A stretch of DNA of 64,000 bases from Andrena cerasifolii (taxonomy: Eukaryota > Arthropoda > Insecta > Hymenoptera > Andrenidae), in assembly GCF_050908995.1 (NCBI RefSeq), contig NC_135118.1, positions 20,345,501-20,409,500 of the forward strand, given 5' to 3'. A program made the translations under genes and the position numbers. How positions within the stretch are numbered: the stretch's first letter is position 1; the number at the start of each line of letters is the position of its first letter. Positions 35,902 to 47,900 of this stretch are shown piece after piece. The notes under the pieces were generated by a model. It had not been told where the DNA came from and ran no database searches. It was given only the letters and a program-made list of their open reading frames with translations.

Positions 35902-38900
35902 CTGGTGAAACAGGAGAATCTATGCGTTATCTCGTTTTTCGTGGGCAAGCTGGGATACGTTCCGTCGGAAGAAATCGATGGCGGGGCTTATCACACCGAT
36001 ACCCTATCTCTCTCCTCACGCGGCAGATTTTACCCAACAAACTTTTGCGACTCTTCGCTCCAAATAATCTCGAATCTTCTTAATGTCAGAATTACAATCG
36101 ACTCTTCGGTTCTACGCAAATATTCAACGTAATAATAAAAGGTTCCCCACTAAAATCACCTTCGTGTGTCCACGCAATAAACGAAATTCTTCAATTTAAC
36201 CGAGAAGCTAAGGTTACAGACATTTTTATAACATTTCTACGATTAACAGGGCCCGATCTTCCGGTGACTTGTTAATTTTTTTTATGAAAGTCTCGAATTT
36301 TTACGGACCATATCAGAGGTTTGCGCCGAAATGACACATGTTCTACACATCCTGTAATTTTTTCCAAGTCGATTTGAACCTCAATTCGTTCGCAATCAGG
36401 AAAAAACGAAGGGAAAGAAATATTCGAGAGAAACGCATTTAAAGTTTCTGGGCAAACGCGACGCTATAGGTTGCCGCTTGGCGTTTTTAGCTGCCAAATC
36501 TACAATTTTGCAAATTTTACTATAAACCAAGCGGCATTTTATTAAGAAAAGATAGTACTCTCGGAAAATGCAATAAAAAATCGATTTTTCGACTGCCTAG
36601 TCCCCTTAAGGGTACTTGGCAGTCGTTCCTGTCTAAAATGAAGCATTTCTATTCCAATTAATTACAAAGCAACGAATTGAAACTGAGACTTGTTCTTTAG
36701 CATGCAGTTTATTAACATCATACGCTTTAAAAAACATGTTCGTTTTGTCAAAAATATGCATTATATATGACGCTACAGATGGACCATTAAAGAGGCTGTT
36801 TAAAAATGTTTTTTTTTGTTTTGCAGTGGTAACTTGAAAACGGAAAATCAAATTCGAGCATGCCCAAAAACTGTGTTCGCACCGGACCTAAATTGAAGTT
36901 AATAAAATCTCTTATTCTTAATGAAAATAAACTAAAACCCCATTGATGAGGTTTTACCACCCCCAAAACACCAAAAAGATGAGGTCTTACTTTCGCTGCA
37001 AAACAAAAGAAACATTTTTAAAAAGCCTCTTTAATGATCCAACTGTAGCGTCATATACAATGCATACTCTCGACTAAACAAACATGTTTTTTAAACCTTG
37101 TGATGTTAATAAACTTCACACCAAAGAGCAAGCCTCAGTTTCAATTTGTTCCTTTGTAATTAATCGAAACAGAAATGCTTCATGTTAGTCAGGAGAACGA
37201 CTACCTACTTAGCGTTAGTACCCTTAAGTCTGTGCCTTAAATCTGCAGACGAGATATTTTATGATACCAATCTTCTCTTCTCGAACTCATATGTGGGACC
37301 ATGAAATGAGAAAAACTCCAGGGAATATGGTGTATCAGGTGGTATACGATGCTGCAGTGTTTTAAGGAAGCAGAAGCTCGGTGCTCGAAGAGGGAGGAAA
37401 GGTATTGGGTCGTACCGTAAAGTTTGCTGATGTCCTTGCCAGGATGGATGAGGTGCTGCGGCGCGGGCGCTGCCTCCTCGTCGGCCCGTCCGTTTATGGT
37501 GTTCTCGAGCGTGCCGCCTTTGCTGTGTGCCTTCGGGTCGTGTACCTTGAACCGCACCTCCTGGACAACACGGGACCACTTACAAGAGACACGGCAGTTC
37601 GGCGTGGGGTGTCCTTTTTGGAGGAGAACCCCTTACTTCGATAGATTGGCATGCGACATCGAGGATGGGCAAAAACTGTGTCTCTTCTACTACTCTCTGT
37701 CTCTCTCTTCCCCCCCTCTTTCACGTAGCACTATTGCTCTATTTAAAAGTCAAGCAGCGAAAAAGAACTCACCTGACTGACCAGACCGATCTCTACTATT
37801 CCTTCTCTTCTCTTCCCACTTTGTTTCTCTCTCTCTCTCCCCCCGTACCCTCGTTTTCAAAGAACCCTCGCGTCCATTCAATCCGCGGTTTAGAAATGTA
37901 ATTGGACGCGCTCGCGGCCCGCGAGGCACTTGCCGCGTTAACGCGCACCGCTACGTGCTCGCGTTTAATCACGTTTGAAAGTAGGAGAGCAGAGGCAAGA
38001 TACTAACGACGCCTCGCTTTTGTTTACGCGCGCATTTTCATTAACGTCCCGCGCCGGCCGTTATCTCGCCGAAGCCGCGCCACCGCGGACCAAACGACTC
38101 GTGACGCCGAGAAAATACGGTTGATGCGGCGCGTACGAAACATCGCGTGTCAAAGAAAACAGTAATTAATTCGTTCGGGGATTAATTAAAGCGCCTTATA
38201 CCCCCGTGGACATTTTACGCGCCGCTCGCCCGTTCCTGCCGCGTAGCCGCATCCGCCCCCCTCGCCGCCCCCGTTTTCCACGGTCTTCTTTCTGTCTCCG
38301 CCACTTCCACGTTTAATATTTTTCGTTCCCGTACCCACAATCCCCGAGATTAAAAGAAAATTTATAGTGCATCGCGTTCCCGCGAACGAAGCGCGTCCGG
38401 CGCAACGCGACCGAATGGGAATTCATTTCGCAGAACCTTTTAGCTTTTGACCTTTCGTCGGCTCGCTCGCGTGTGTGCGTGTCTTTTTTTTTTTTTATTT
38501 CCTTTTCCGGCGGGAAAGAGTAACAGCTTCGGCGGAGAATCGAACCGTGTCCCCGGTGCGATATCGCGGACGACATCGCACCGAATCGCGGCGGGAGAAC
38601 GTGCAACAGCCGCGTCGAAGCGAAACGCTTGAGAATCGGTAGAAACGGATGGTGATTCTATATAAAGACTTTATGATCGATGATGAGAGAATGTAAAACG
38701 AGCGATACTTTTCTTGGCTAATGAAGAGGCTCTATTGCGTCGCGAAAGCTTCCGAAGGACAATGTTCATTCCGTACAGAGATTCTGCGGGGGAGTGCGCA
38801 AGTGTTGCTTGTACACCTTGGGAAAGCTTTCGAAGAGAGAAACAGAATGGTATAAAATCATCATTCTTGTCTAGTTCTTAGGGTATTTGCATCGATTGCG

Positions 38901-41900
38901 CAGACTAGAAGTGTTACCACTCGATTTTCTCTCGACGAGAACTTGCCAATGGTGTACAGCCACTGTGTCACGCTTCTTTGGTGCAGAGTCCCTCTACAGG
39001 CTTAATATTGCCCCTTCGTCGGGCTGCGGAGCTAAAAGGCGCGGCGACGTCGACGGCAACAGAAAGATTCTAATTGGAAAGAAAGGCAAAAAGGACGTGA
39101 CAAGTCGGCCGATGTTACTCACAGTTTGCTTAGGCGCGTGGTCGCCGTGATCGCCGGGCACTCCGGGCGGTCCTGGATTCTCTCTTGCCGCTTTCATGCT
39201 CTCCGCGATTTTTTGGAAGCGATTCTTCCTCATTTGAATCCTCTTTGCCATGTAGCCCACCGTGGCGTACTCTACGGACACAGAGATCCCGCGCGGATGA
39301 TAAGAGAGGGTAGGTGTAACGGCGACGTCGGAGAAGCGCAACGTCACCGTTTCTGTGTCACCAAACGGATTCAACCTCTCCCTTTCGAGGATCGGATTTG
39401 CATCCGTTTGCCGAGTGTACACGAACGGTCGGGGGAACGTGGACGAACGATGCGGGCGGAAGAAGTAGGTAGCAAAGACGACCGCATAATCGAGGGTAGG
39501 CCGAGATTCAGGGATCCGGGAGTTCAGGAATTTCTTCATCCGAGTTGTACGTACAATTTCCATCCGCGGTGGTGTACGATGGTACTCACCAAGCAACGAG
39601 GCGAACACCATGACGAAACAGGTCCCCAGATAGACGTCGATGGACTTGACGTAGGAGATTTTCGGTAACGCCGCGTTCGTCGAGGACATTAGGGTGGTCA
39701 TGGTGAGCACAGTGGTGACTCCGAGGGCCACCCGAGCGGGGGTCGCGTTACGGTTCAGCCAAAAGCTCACCCACGAGATAATGACGATCAAGCCCGATGG
39801 AATGTAGATTTGAATCAGGTAGTAGCCCATCGACCGTACGAACTGGATCTCGCAGGCCAGCCGCGAATAATTCCCTACGATTAAAAGACCGACAGTTAGG
39901 ACAGGGGGACGGAGAGGCGCCATGAAATGTCTCTTTCTCTCTGCCCTTCCTTTCTTTTTCTATTTCCTATATATATGTACATATATATATATATCTCTCT
40001 CTTTCTCTTCTCCCTTTTTTTTCCACCCAATTTGCCCGTCTCTCTGCTACTCACATACCGACTGGCTCTAGTTAAGGGCAAACGTACCTCGTAGCTCCCG
40101 AGCGACTCCTCCCGCCTTCCTGTCTCTCTCTTTCCCTCTCAACGTTTCTTTCAATCGTACCGGGCGAACTCGCGACGCACGAGGGGCTGGCGAGATGTTA
40201 AGCAAAGTACGTGATCATTGACGACCGAGCTGCCGTGCGCGTGGCGTGATTGTGAAACGGGGCGACGTGATGGCGCGCGTGGAATCGGCAGGGCGATCGC
40301 GAGGCTCGCGGCAAACGGCGAGCCAGAGGCGGCGGAACGAGGAATCAGCGTGGATAGAAAATCAAGTTGCACCCTCCGTTTCATCTTCCTCCGGCTGAAC
40401 TCGCGGCAATCTTTAGCTAGAACTGCTAGAGGGGCCCGTGACGCTCGGGGAAAGGGAAATGGGATTTGCCTGCGATCCTGATTGCTCGTAGCTTCGAATA
40501 GGAGAAACGTCAAACAAGACGCGACGAGGGGAGCGACGACGACGTGTCTCGGGATGAGATTACTGCAGGGAGGTTATAACGACGATCACTGTGCGCAGAG
40601 GGATGATCCACGAGAAGACGTCTAATCTGAGAATCACTAGACCACTACGCTACGATATTCTTCAGCAGCAACTCTCAAACCATCTTACACTTATATTTAA
40701 CTGCGGTATATGGCTTCTAACTACAAGATTCTTGGAACTATAACTGACTAATCCCAAGAATCGGCGTTCCCTTGGGTGACTATACCCTGCGCTGTACGCT
40801 ATAGCCATCGCTTCAAGTATCAATCGTCCGTGGCGCAAATGAATAAGTACGAGGCGAATGGTACATCGCCTCTGAAGCACAAATTCGGCGCGAAGATCAA
40901 AGACGACGGAAGCTCTCGGCGAACGATCCTCCAGAGCGGACTACATCGGGGCTAATCGCCGCTCAACATCCACCAGGCCCGTGCGTCCGCGCGCAAAGAC
41001 GAGATCGCGAGAAAGAGAGAGATACGCGTGCATTGATCGATCGATCAACGGTTAATGGAACGTACAAGCGACGTCCCTAAGAGCGACATCGCGGCTGCGG
41101 ACATCGGATAGCGCTCACGTGTCTCTCCACCTTACCCATACCCGTTAAAAGCGAGGGTTTGAATTATATTTTGGTGTTGTTGGTGGGGGCGGGGTTCTAT
41201 TCATACGTTACCAGTAGTCAGACTAATCTCCATGGCTCGTTGACGGTGACCAAGGACCTTGAACTGAGGGAGGGAGACCTCGTTGCTGACACCGACGCTG
41301 TTCGGGCCCTCGTTCCACTTGTACCGGATGTCCCTCATCGTGTATCCGACTGAAAAAATAGAGAGACCCCCCGCGGTTGGTACGTACCTTCGCGGAAGCC
41401 CTCAAACGCGTTTCAGCTCCGAGGGGGCCTCCACTTACCTCGCACCCCCGTTAAAAACCCAACAAGTCCGCTCTCTATTTTATCCCTCTCTCTATTTTTC
41501 TTTCTCTTTATCGCATATTTCTCTATTTCCCATCAATCTTTCACAATTTCTCTCTCTCTCTCTCTCTCTTCATCATTTCGTTCTCTTTCTTTTCATGTAT
41601 ATCTGTCCCTCTCCATTCATTCTGATATCTCAGCCTCTATCGCCCCCTCCGTTCGAGGAGAAATCGAACGAGCGTCGGAGGACGTGCGAGCGGAGCTTTC
41701 TTTACATTTCCGTTCGTTAGATTAGCATTGTTATCCATAGGTGTGATTACGTGGTTCGACATGTGCGACCCATTTCGTGACCGCAGCGTTAATTCGGTTC
41801 TCTGAGAGCCCGTCGTGTCGGTTTGATCTGATGTTGTGGATGACAGGTCGGAGGTCGACTCGGTACTATTCTCGGGCATCGTCCGGTTTCGTTCGTCAAT

Positions 41901-44900
41901 TAACCCTCTCGGCGGCAAAATTTTCATTGGGGAATCGTTGAACCCAGATCATTAACCATATTCGCCGAACGCCTACAGATCGATCGGACGCTTTGAGAGC
42001 GCCGAGAGCACTGATAAGGGTTGATTAATCGACAGACCAGATCGGAATTGCAGGGACCACATGAATAAATCGTTCGCGAGATAGTACGTCGCCGACCTTG
42101 GACCGCGTGATAAAGGATTAAATCGGGATCGATGGATTACGACATGAATAGGGGAACAAGTTCGTCTTCGTCCTTCGTTTCTGTGGTTCGAAGCGATGAA
42201 GTCGATCGGTCGATTGGGTCTCGGATGAATAGTTAGCCACGGAGGACGTATCCCCGTAGCGGGCGAAAGCTCTTCCTTGGATCGGAATAGATTCGAACGT
42301 GTCCGCGGTAAAAGGCGACACGGTGAACGGGTGCGTATCGGTGCGAATTAAACGGAACGAAAACGGGCGGAGGAGAAAGTAACGTGAAACGTGAGAACCG
42401 AAACGAAACAGAAGGATAACCAATGGAAACGAATACTCCACGCACATCGAAGGTCTCTTAGCGGGCGTGCGGACGCGTGTAGGCGCGTGTGAACATACAG
42501 AGTTACAATTAAACGATCAATCATTTATCATAATTGCGCGAGAGCCTTTCTGTTGGACGAAGTTCTGAAGGAAGAACTAATAAGAGGGGGATATCTACCT
42601 GTAGATAGGTGTATGGTTGAATGTCGTTGCCTGTGACCGAGCACGCGAAACTGCGGTAGTTCCACCTCGTTCGAGATGCCGACCGACTGTAGGCCGGCGT
42701 TCCATTTGTACCGAATATCGCGCATTGTGTATCCAACTGCCGGGAGAACAAGAACACAAATATCTTCGCTCTAACATACAATAATTAGACACTCAAGTTT
42801 TTGTGTTTGGGTCTGGGGGGGGGCAGGGGTTCTCGAGGAGTACGGAGGTGTTCCAAAGGTACCAGAGGTTTCGGGGATCGTAGACAGAAGCAAAACTTCG
42901 TCGAGCACCCTAAACCGATTCTGTGCACTCTTTTATACTACCGCTACAGATCGCTGGCATTTAACAATCTCCTTGTTTCATGTTCACTGCTGTACGTTCT
43001 ACAATTAGCTCGGCTTAGGGTGCGTCTCAGCGCTGCAAAATCGTTGGCATGTTCGAGCTAGGCTTAACAGTCGCTGACCGAAGTGACTAGATCAGTTCAG
43101 CCGCTGTTGACACGATCGAACTCGATGATACTTGGGCTCGTCGCGCGTGTGCAGCGTATAAACTCTTCCTTATGCACCCACGAGAGGCACTCTGTCTACA
43201 CTACGTTAAATCTCAAGATCGTTGGTCAATGAATATCCCGTCGGTGCTACCGGTCGACGATCTGCTTCTCGTGCGTCCACAACTCCGTCGCGAGATCCGA
43301 CGTAGGGGTGCAACGGGCGCGCGATCGAGGCCACGCGGCGTTCTTACGCGCTCCTGGGCGCGCGATCTCTGTTTGGTATCCAACGGAAAGGTGCCGATCT
43401 TCTTCGTGCCGTTCGCCCGCGATCCGGCGCGGCGTGCTCGCGCGATCGATCGGAAATCGCGCCTGTTTATGCCCCTCTAATTCCGCGCCGTGGCCTCGAG
43501 CTGGCACATACCGCCCCGAGAAACATTCCTCCGTAACTGAATCTTAGGTGATTACGATCGTTACACCGCATTCCAGGCACCAAAGTGGCATTCCATCGCG
43601 GCGGCGGCCACATTGCGCGAGCATCGGCGAAACGTGGATTAAGCGATCCGGCCCGCACGACCGTGGGCATTCGAGATTAACTGCTTTTGTTTTTGGAACA
43701 CGGAAATACTATCGCGCCCGCTCCGTTTGCTCATTTTCGGCTGGCAAATGCCTCGGCCGTAATTCCGGCCCGGCGGATGCTTTACTCCGCTCCAGACAGA
43801 TTTATCCGCGCAATGTTCGCGGCTCTACGCTGCCGATTGCCAACTCTCCATGATCCCCATTGTTCCGCGGCGCGCGTGTTTCTTCCTTGAAATATCGAAC
43901 CGGGACGACTTTCAAACACGTCCCGTACTGTGACAGCCGAATAGTTTGTTTTTTTTTCGCGTTGCTCCCTTCCGGTCCGGGGAGAAAATTTCATTCTACG
44001 CAATTGAGTGGAGAATATCCTTTGTAGGAATTGATACTTCGGTTACCTACGAATTTTATTCTGATTTTCTGCGCGAAGTATCTTCCGTGTTTTCCGTATT
44101 TCCGAGCGAAAGTAGCTTCCAGTCTACTTTTTTAATTATGCAATAATAGATCACTTTTACACAAGCAAAATATATTTTCCGCGTCTCCCATCACTAACCT
44201 CGAAGCTCCGAACGTTCCAATTCCTTTCGCGTGCAATTTCACCCCGCGCGCGACGTACGATCGTACCCATAACCGTGCATAAGTCATTCGACCGAGTGCA
44301 CACCCCATTTACGTAAAAGGTACTCGATTCTCCGCGAGAAAACTTTGTTCGCGAAACGAAACAGTAATGCTCCCTCTGCCGACGGTCGTCGTATCGTTTT
44401 GGCGCGGCGCGCGATGCAACCGGCACAAGTCGAGGAACGTTTCAATAAAGATGTCCTGGACTGAGAGTGGGTGGGGTGGCAACGTTAAGCATTACGGGTT
44501 GGGTTGAAGGGTGTGGGTGGGCTGCGTGGAGGGGGTCAGAGAGTGGTGGCCCGTTGAATACCCGTAAAAGGAGGGAGGGTTTGCGGCAACATTAGCAGAG
44601 TACCCAGAGGACGTGGCGGTGGTGGTGGTTACCAAAAGTTTAGGGGTTTAAGACGATATAAGTGGAAAGTGTATAAGTAGAATATGGAGAAGCGAAGAAA
44701 AAAGTTTTCGTGCCTGGGCATGCGGTGGTGGTTGCGGGGGATCCGGAAAATAGGTGGGCTCGCGCAAACACACACGCACACACGCACACACACACACACG
44801 TGCACATGCATTAGCGTTACACAGTCGCATGCCTCGTGCCACGTAATTTTTGTACCCTCATGCTCGATGCCGCATGCTTCGTGCTTTACCAGTGACACGA

Positions 44901-47900
44901 ACTCTGAACACGGAATTTAACTTCCTTCTTACGTGTTCTTTACTCCCGCCACGGTCTACTCGCGTCGCACGTGAAACGAGCTTTTGTATTTCGAATAGCC
45001 ATTGACGATGGTTTTTATTCAAGAATCACTAGGACACCTTTCCTTAGCACGGGACGCGGAAAATTGTTTGAAACGGCAAGTGCTCGTGTAGCACCGGCAC
45101 ATTCGGTGGACGTACCGTTGGAACGGTAACTCGAGGAAAGAATGGAACGAGTCCTGACGGCTTCGGGTTGGTAGGAAGTTCGTGATTTCTAGCGGAGACG
45201 CGAGAGTAAGGTAGAAAAGTTGCGTGACTATATTTGGACGTCGGAGTGTGGCACTAACGAGAAGATATGAAAGCAGTAGAGTTCCCGGCTTTCGGCTCCC
45301 TTTTTAGGTGGATCTAAAAGGAGGACGAAGGAGTATGCGCTGAAAAGTTTATGCTAATACGCGGGGATTGTAAAGAGATTCAGTGTTGAAGAGTTGGTAA
45401 CCTGTAACTGTGAATTGATTCTCTTTGAATCCAGTTCTCCTCGCGGGGCTTTCGATATCCTTTCTAAATATCGCGCATTGTCACAAACACTCGAACAAAA
45501 CGTCCCGCCCTTTCCGCCCTAGACCCACCGAACGGAAGTTGATTCACGTCGATGACCCTACTGCTATCGGCCACCATTTCTCCCCGTAACTCCTTCATCG
45601 TTCCATATCCTTCTTCCCGCAGTTTCACTTCGACGTCGGAGCCGAAGAATTCTTTCCTCTATTCAACAAAGAGCTTTACGTCTGGTAAACGTGTCGGGTC
45701 CCATCGACGACCCACAGAACGTCCAGCGTTTCAATCTATTTACAGCCGAGAGTAAGGGAAAACTTCGTGTCACTCGAAGGTAGCCCGGCCGAGGAATTCG
45801 GTCCCTGGACAGGGCGCAGGAAAATTACGTCACGTGCCAATGTACATGCCTACTTTGCCATCCAGCATAAGAAACGATCCACTACCAATGGCTGAGCATA
45901 CGCAAGAAAACAAAGGTGGCCGTGGGTTGGGGGATATGGGTAACGATAATTACGGAATTATTAAAATAAATCGGTTCAGAGTCATAGATCATAACCATGT
46001 ACCATAGGCATACCGAACGAAGGGGGGCCACGGCGTCACGTCGTGGCTAAAATGCTGCAGTCGTTTCGTTCTTTTACATGCGCTGGGGCTAGATGCACAA
46101 TGCGTTTTAATTCGGTCGCACCGTAGTCGACACGTCGTTTCTGTGTTTAGCCTCCTTCGGGGCTGGCCGTCGTCGGCCCTTACTACGTCCCCGGACACGA
46201 GGCTCAGTGCTATATGTCGGAGGCTTTTCATTTTAATAACGGGGCATGGGGTCTGGGGGTCTTGGTTTGTGATACAGTGATGGTCAGTGGTGGTAGTGGT
46301 GGTGGTGGTAGTGATAGTGGTGGTGGTGACGGTAGTTTGTGACAGTGGCAAAGTGGTGACGGTGTTGAAAGTAGCACACGTTCGTAGACATTCACCTCTT
46401 GGAGCCGATCGTTTGGCCATTTTCCGATCCGAAACTCTGGTATTTACAGCCGTGCGTGTGCTCTATGGTTTTCTCAAGTTTCGGTGCGATTTCTCCGTCG
46501 ATCGGCACATACTTCCCTTTCATTGCGAACAAACGTTTCATCTATTCATCTATTTACATACTTTTTTTTTTCTTTTATTTATTTATTTTTTTTTATTCTT
46601 TCCGGTCTCCGTAAGTTTCGTTCCGGAAGGAGTTCATTCTGTGTCTGCACGTTCCCGAATATACAGCAGAGGTTGGAAGAGATACCACGAGAGACACTTC
46701 GAGGCGGCGGCTTGCGCTTCGAGAGTACTATGTGGGTGCGGAGAAATTACACGTTCGACTAAGACCGATACGTGATAGTTGGCAACAGTGGTAAATTGGT
46801 AGAGTGGAGACCCTTCGGAGGATGCTCGTAAATACGCTTTACGGTTACGTACGGTCCTATGTCACGCAGATTGCGATCGAGGGCGCAGAAGCTCGTGCTC
46901 CCCCACCCTTTCATCGTTCTCTACGACCTCTCTTTAGGCACTTTGTACGCTCATTTATTTATTCGATCGTCTTTCGTAAAGCATCACGAAATACTTGCGC
47001 CTCCGTTGCGTAAACGTCGGTCGGCTCGGTATCCACCGCACACCGTGGATCAACGATCGACCGCGGATTCTGCGTGATCGAGCTCACTACCTGCCGTTTC
47101 GAGATTACTGCAAATTGCACGTCCGCTCTCGTCGGCGAATTACAACGTCATGTAACAGCCGATCGCGATTACATGGAAACGCGTCCGTGTCAACGGGTAA
47201 ATTGGCTGAACAACAAGAGGTCTCATTACCGTTTCTTTTTGTCTCTCTCTCCCCCCTCCCCCTCCCCCTCCCCCTCCCCCGTTCTCCCCAGAGTTGAACG
47301 AAGTAATTTACAGGCCTGACCAAGTTGCCGTTGACAGTTCCCGGTTGAGTCGATAAATCGTGACAATAACGAATGGCCCTGCAGCTTTATAGCGAGATTA
47401 AATATAACGATACAAACGAATCAGCTGGAATTTAATTAATACCTCGACGGGTATACGCGGATTTATTATTCCCCGTAAATCAAGATATCCCGGGATAATG
47501 TTACGCGTATCGTCGGACGCGAATACGTCATTTTTGATCCGTTAGTAACGATGGATCGTTGCATGGAAAGGTTCGGCTGATATTTTTCAATCAGGCGGGT
47601 GCAGATTTGTACAATTCGATAGGATTGAATTGATTGAAGCGAATGGTGATTGTCGCGGGTGATTGGCTGAATGTTGTCTCTGTTTGTTCACGGTCATTGT
47701 TGATCATGTATCGCGAGAAAAATGTACGCGATGTAACTAAGAGGGGCGCGATTCCACGTCTTAAAGTACGCAGCTTGTCCGAACTCGACTGGGTTACACT
47801 TAATACCGATAGCATATCCGTGAACGAAACTAAGTACTGAATCAAATCCCACAAGGGAAGTTAGGCAACCCGGAAATTCAGAAAATTATGCAACTTTGTG

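Noticed and set aside
41637..41927. 96-codon Ser/Thr-rich minus ORF between the alternative Rdl exons
   Set aside because: No homology recognised, no splice-compatible partner in the RDL protein, and typical chance composition. It could be revisited if transcripts cover it.
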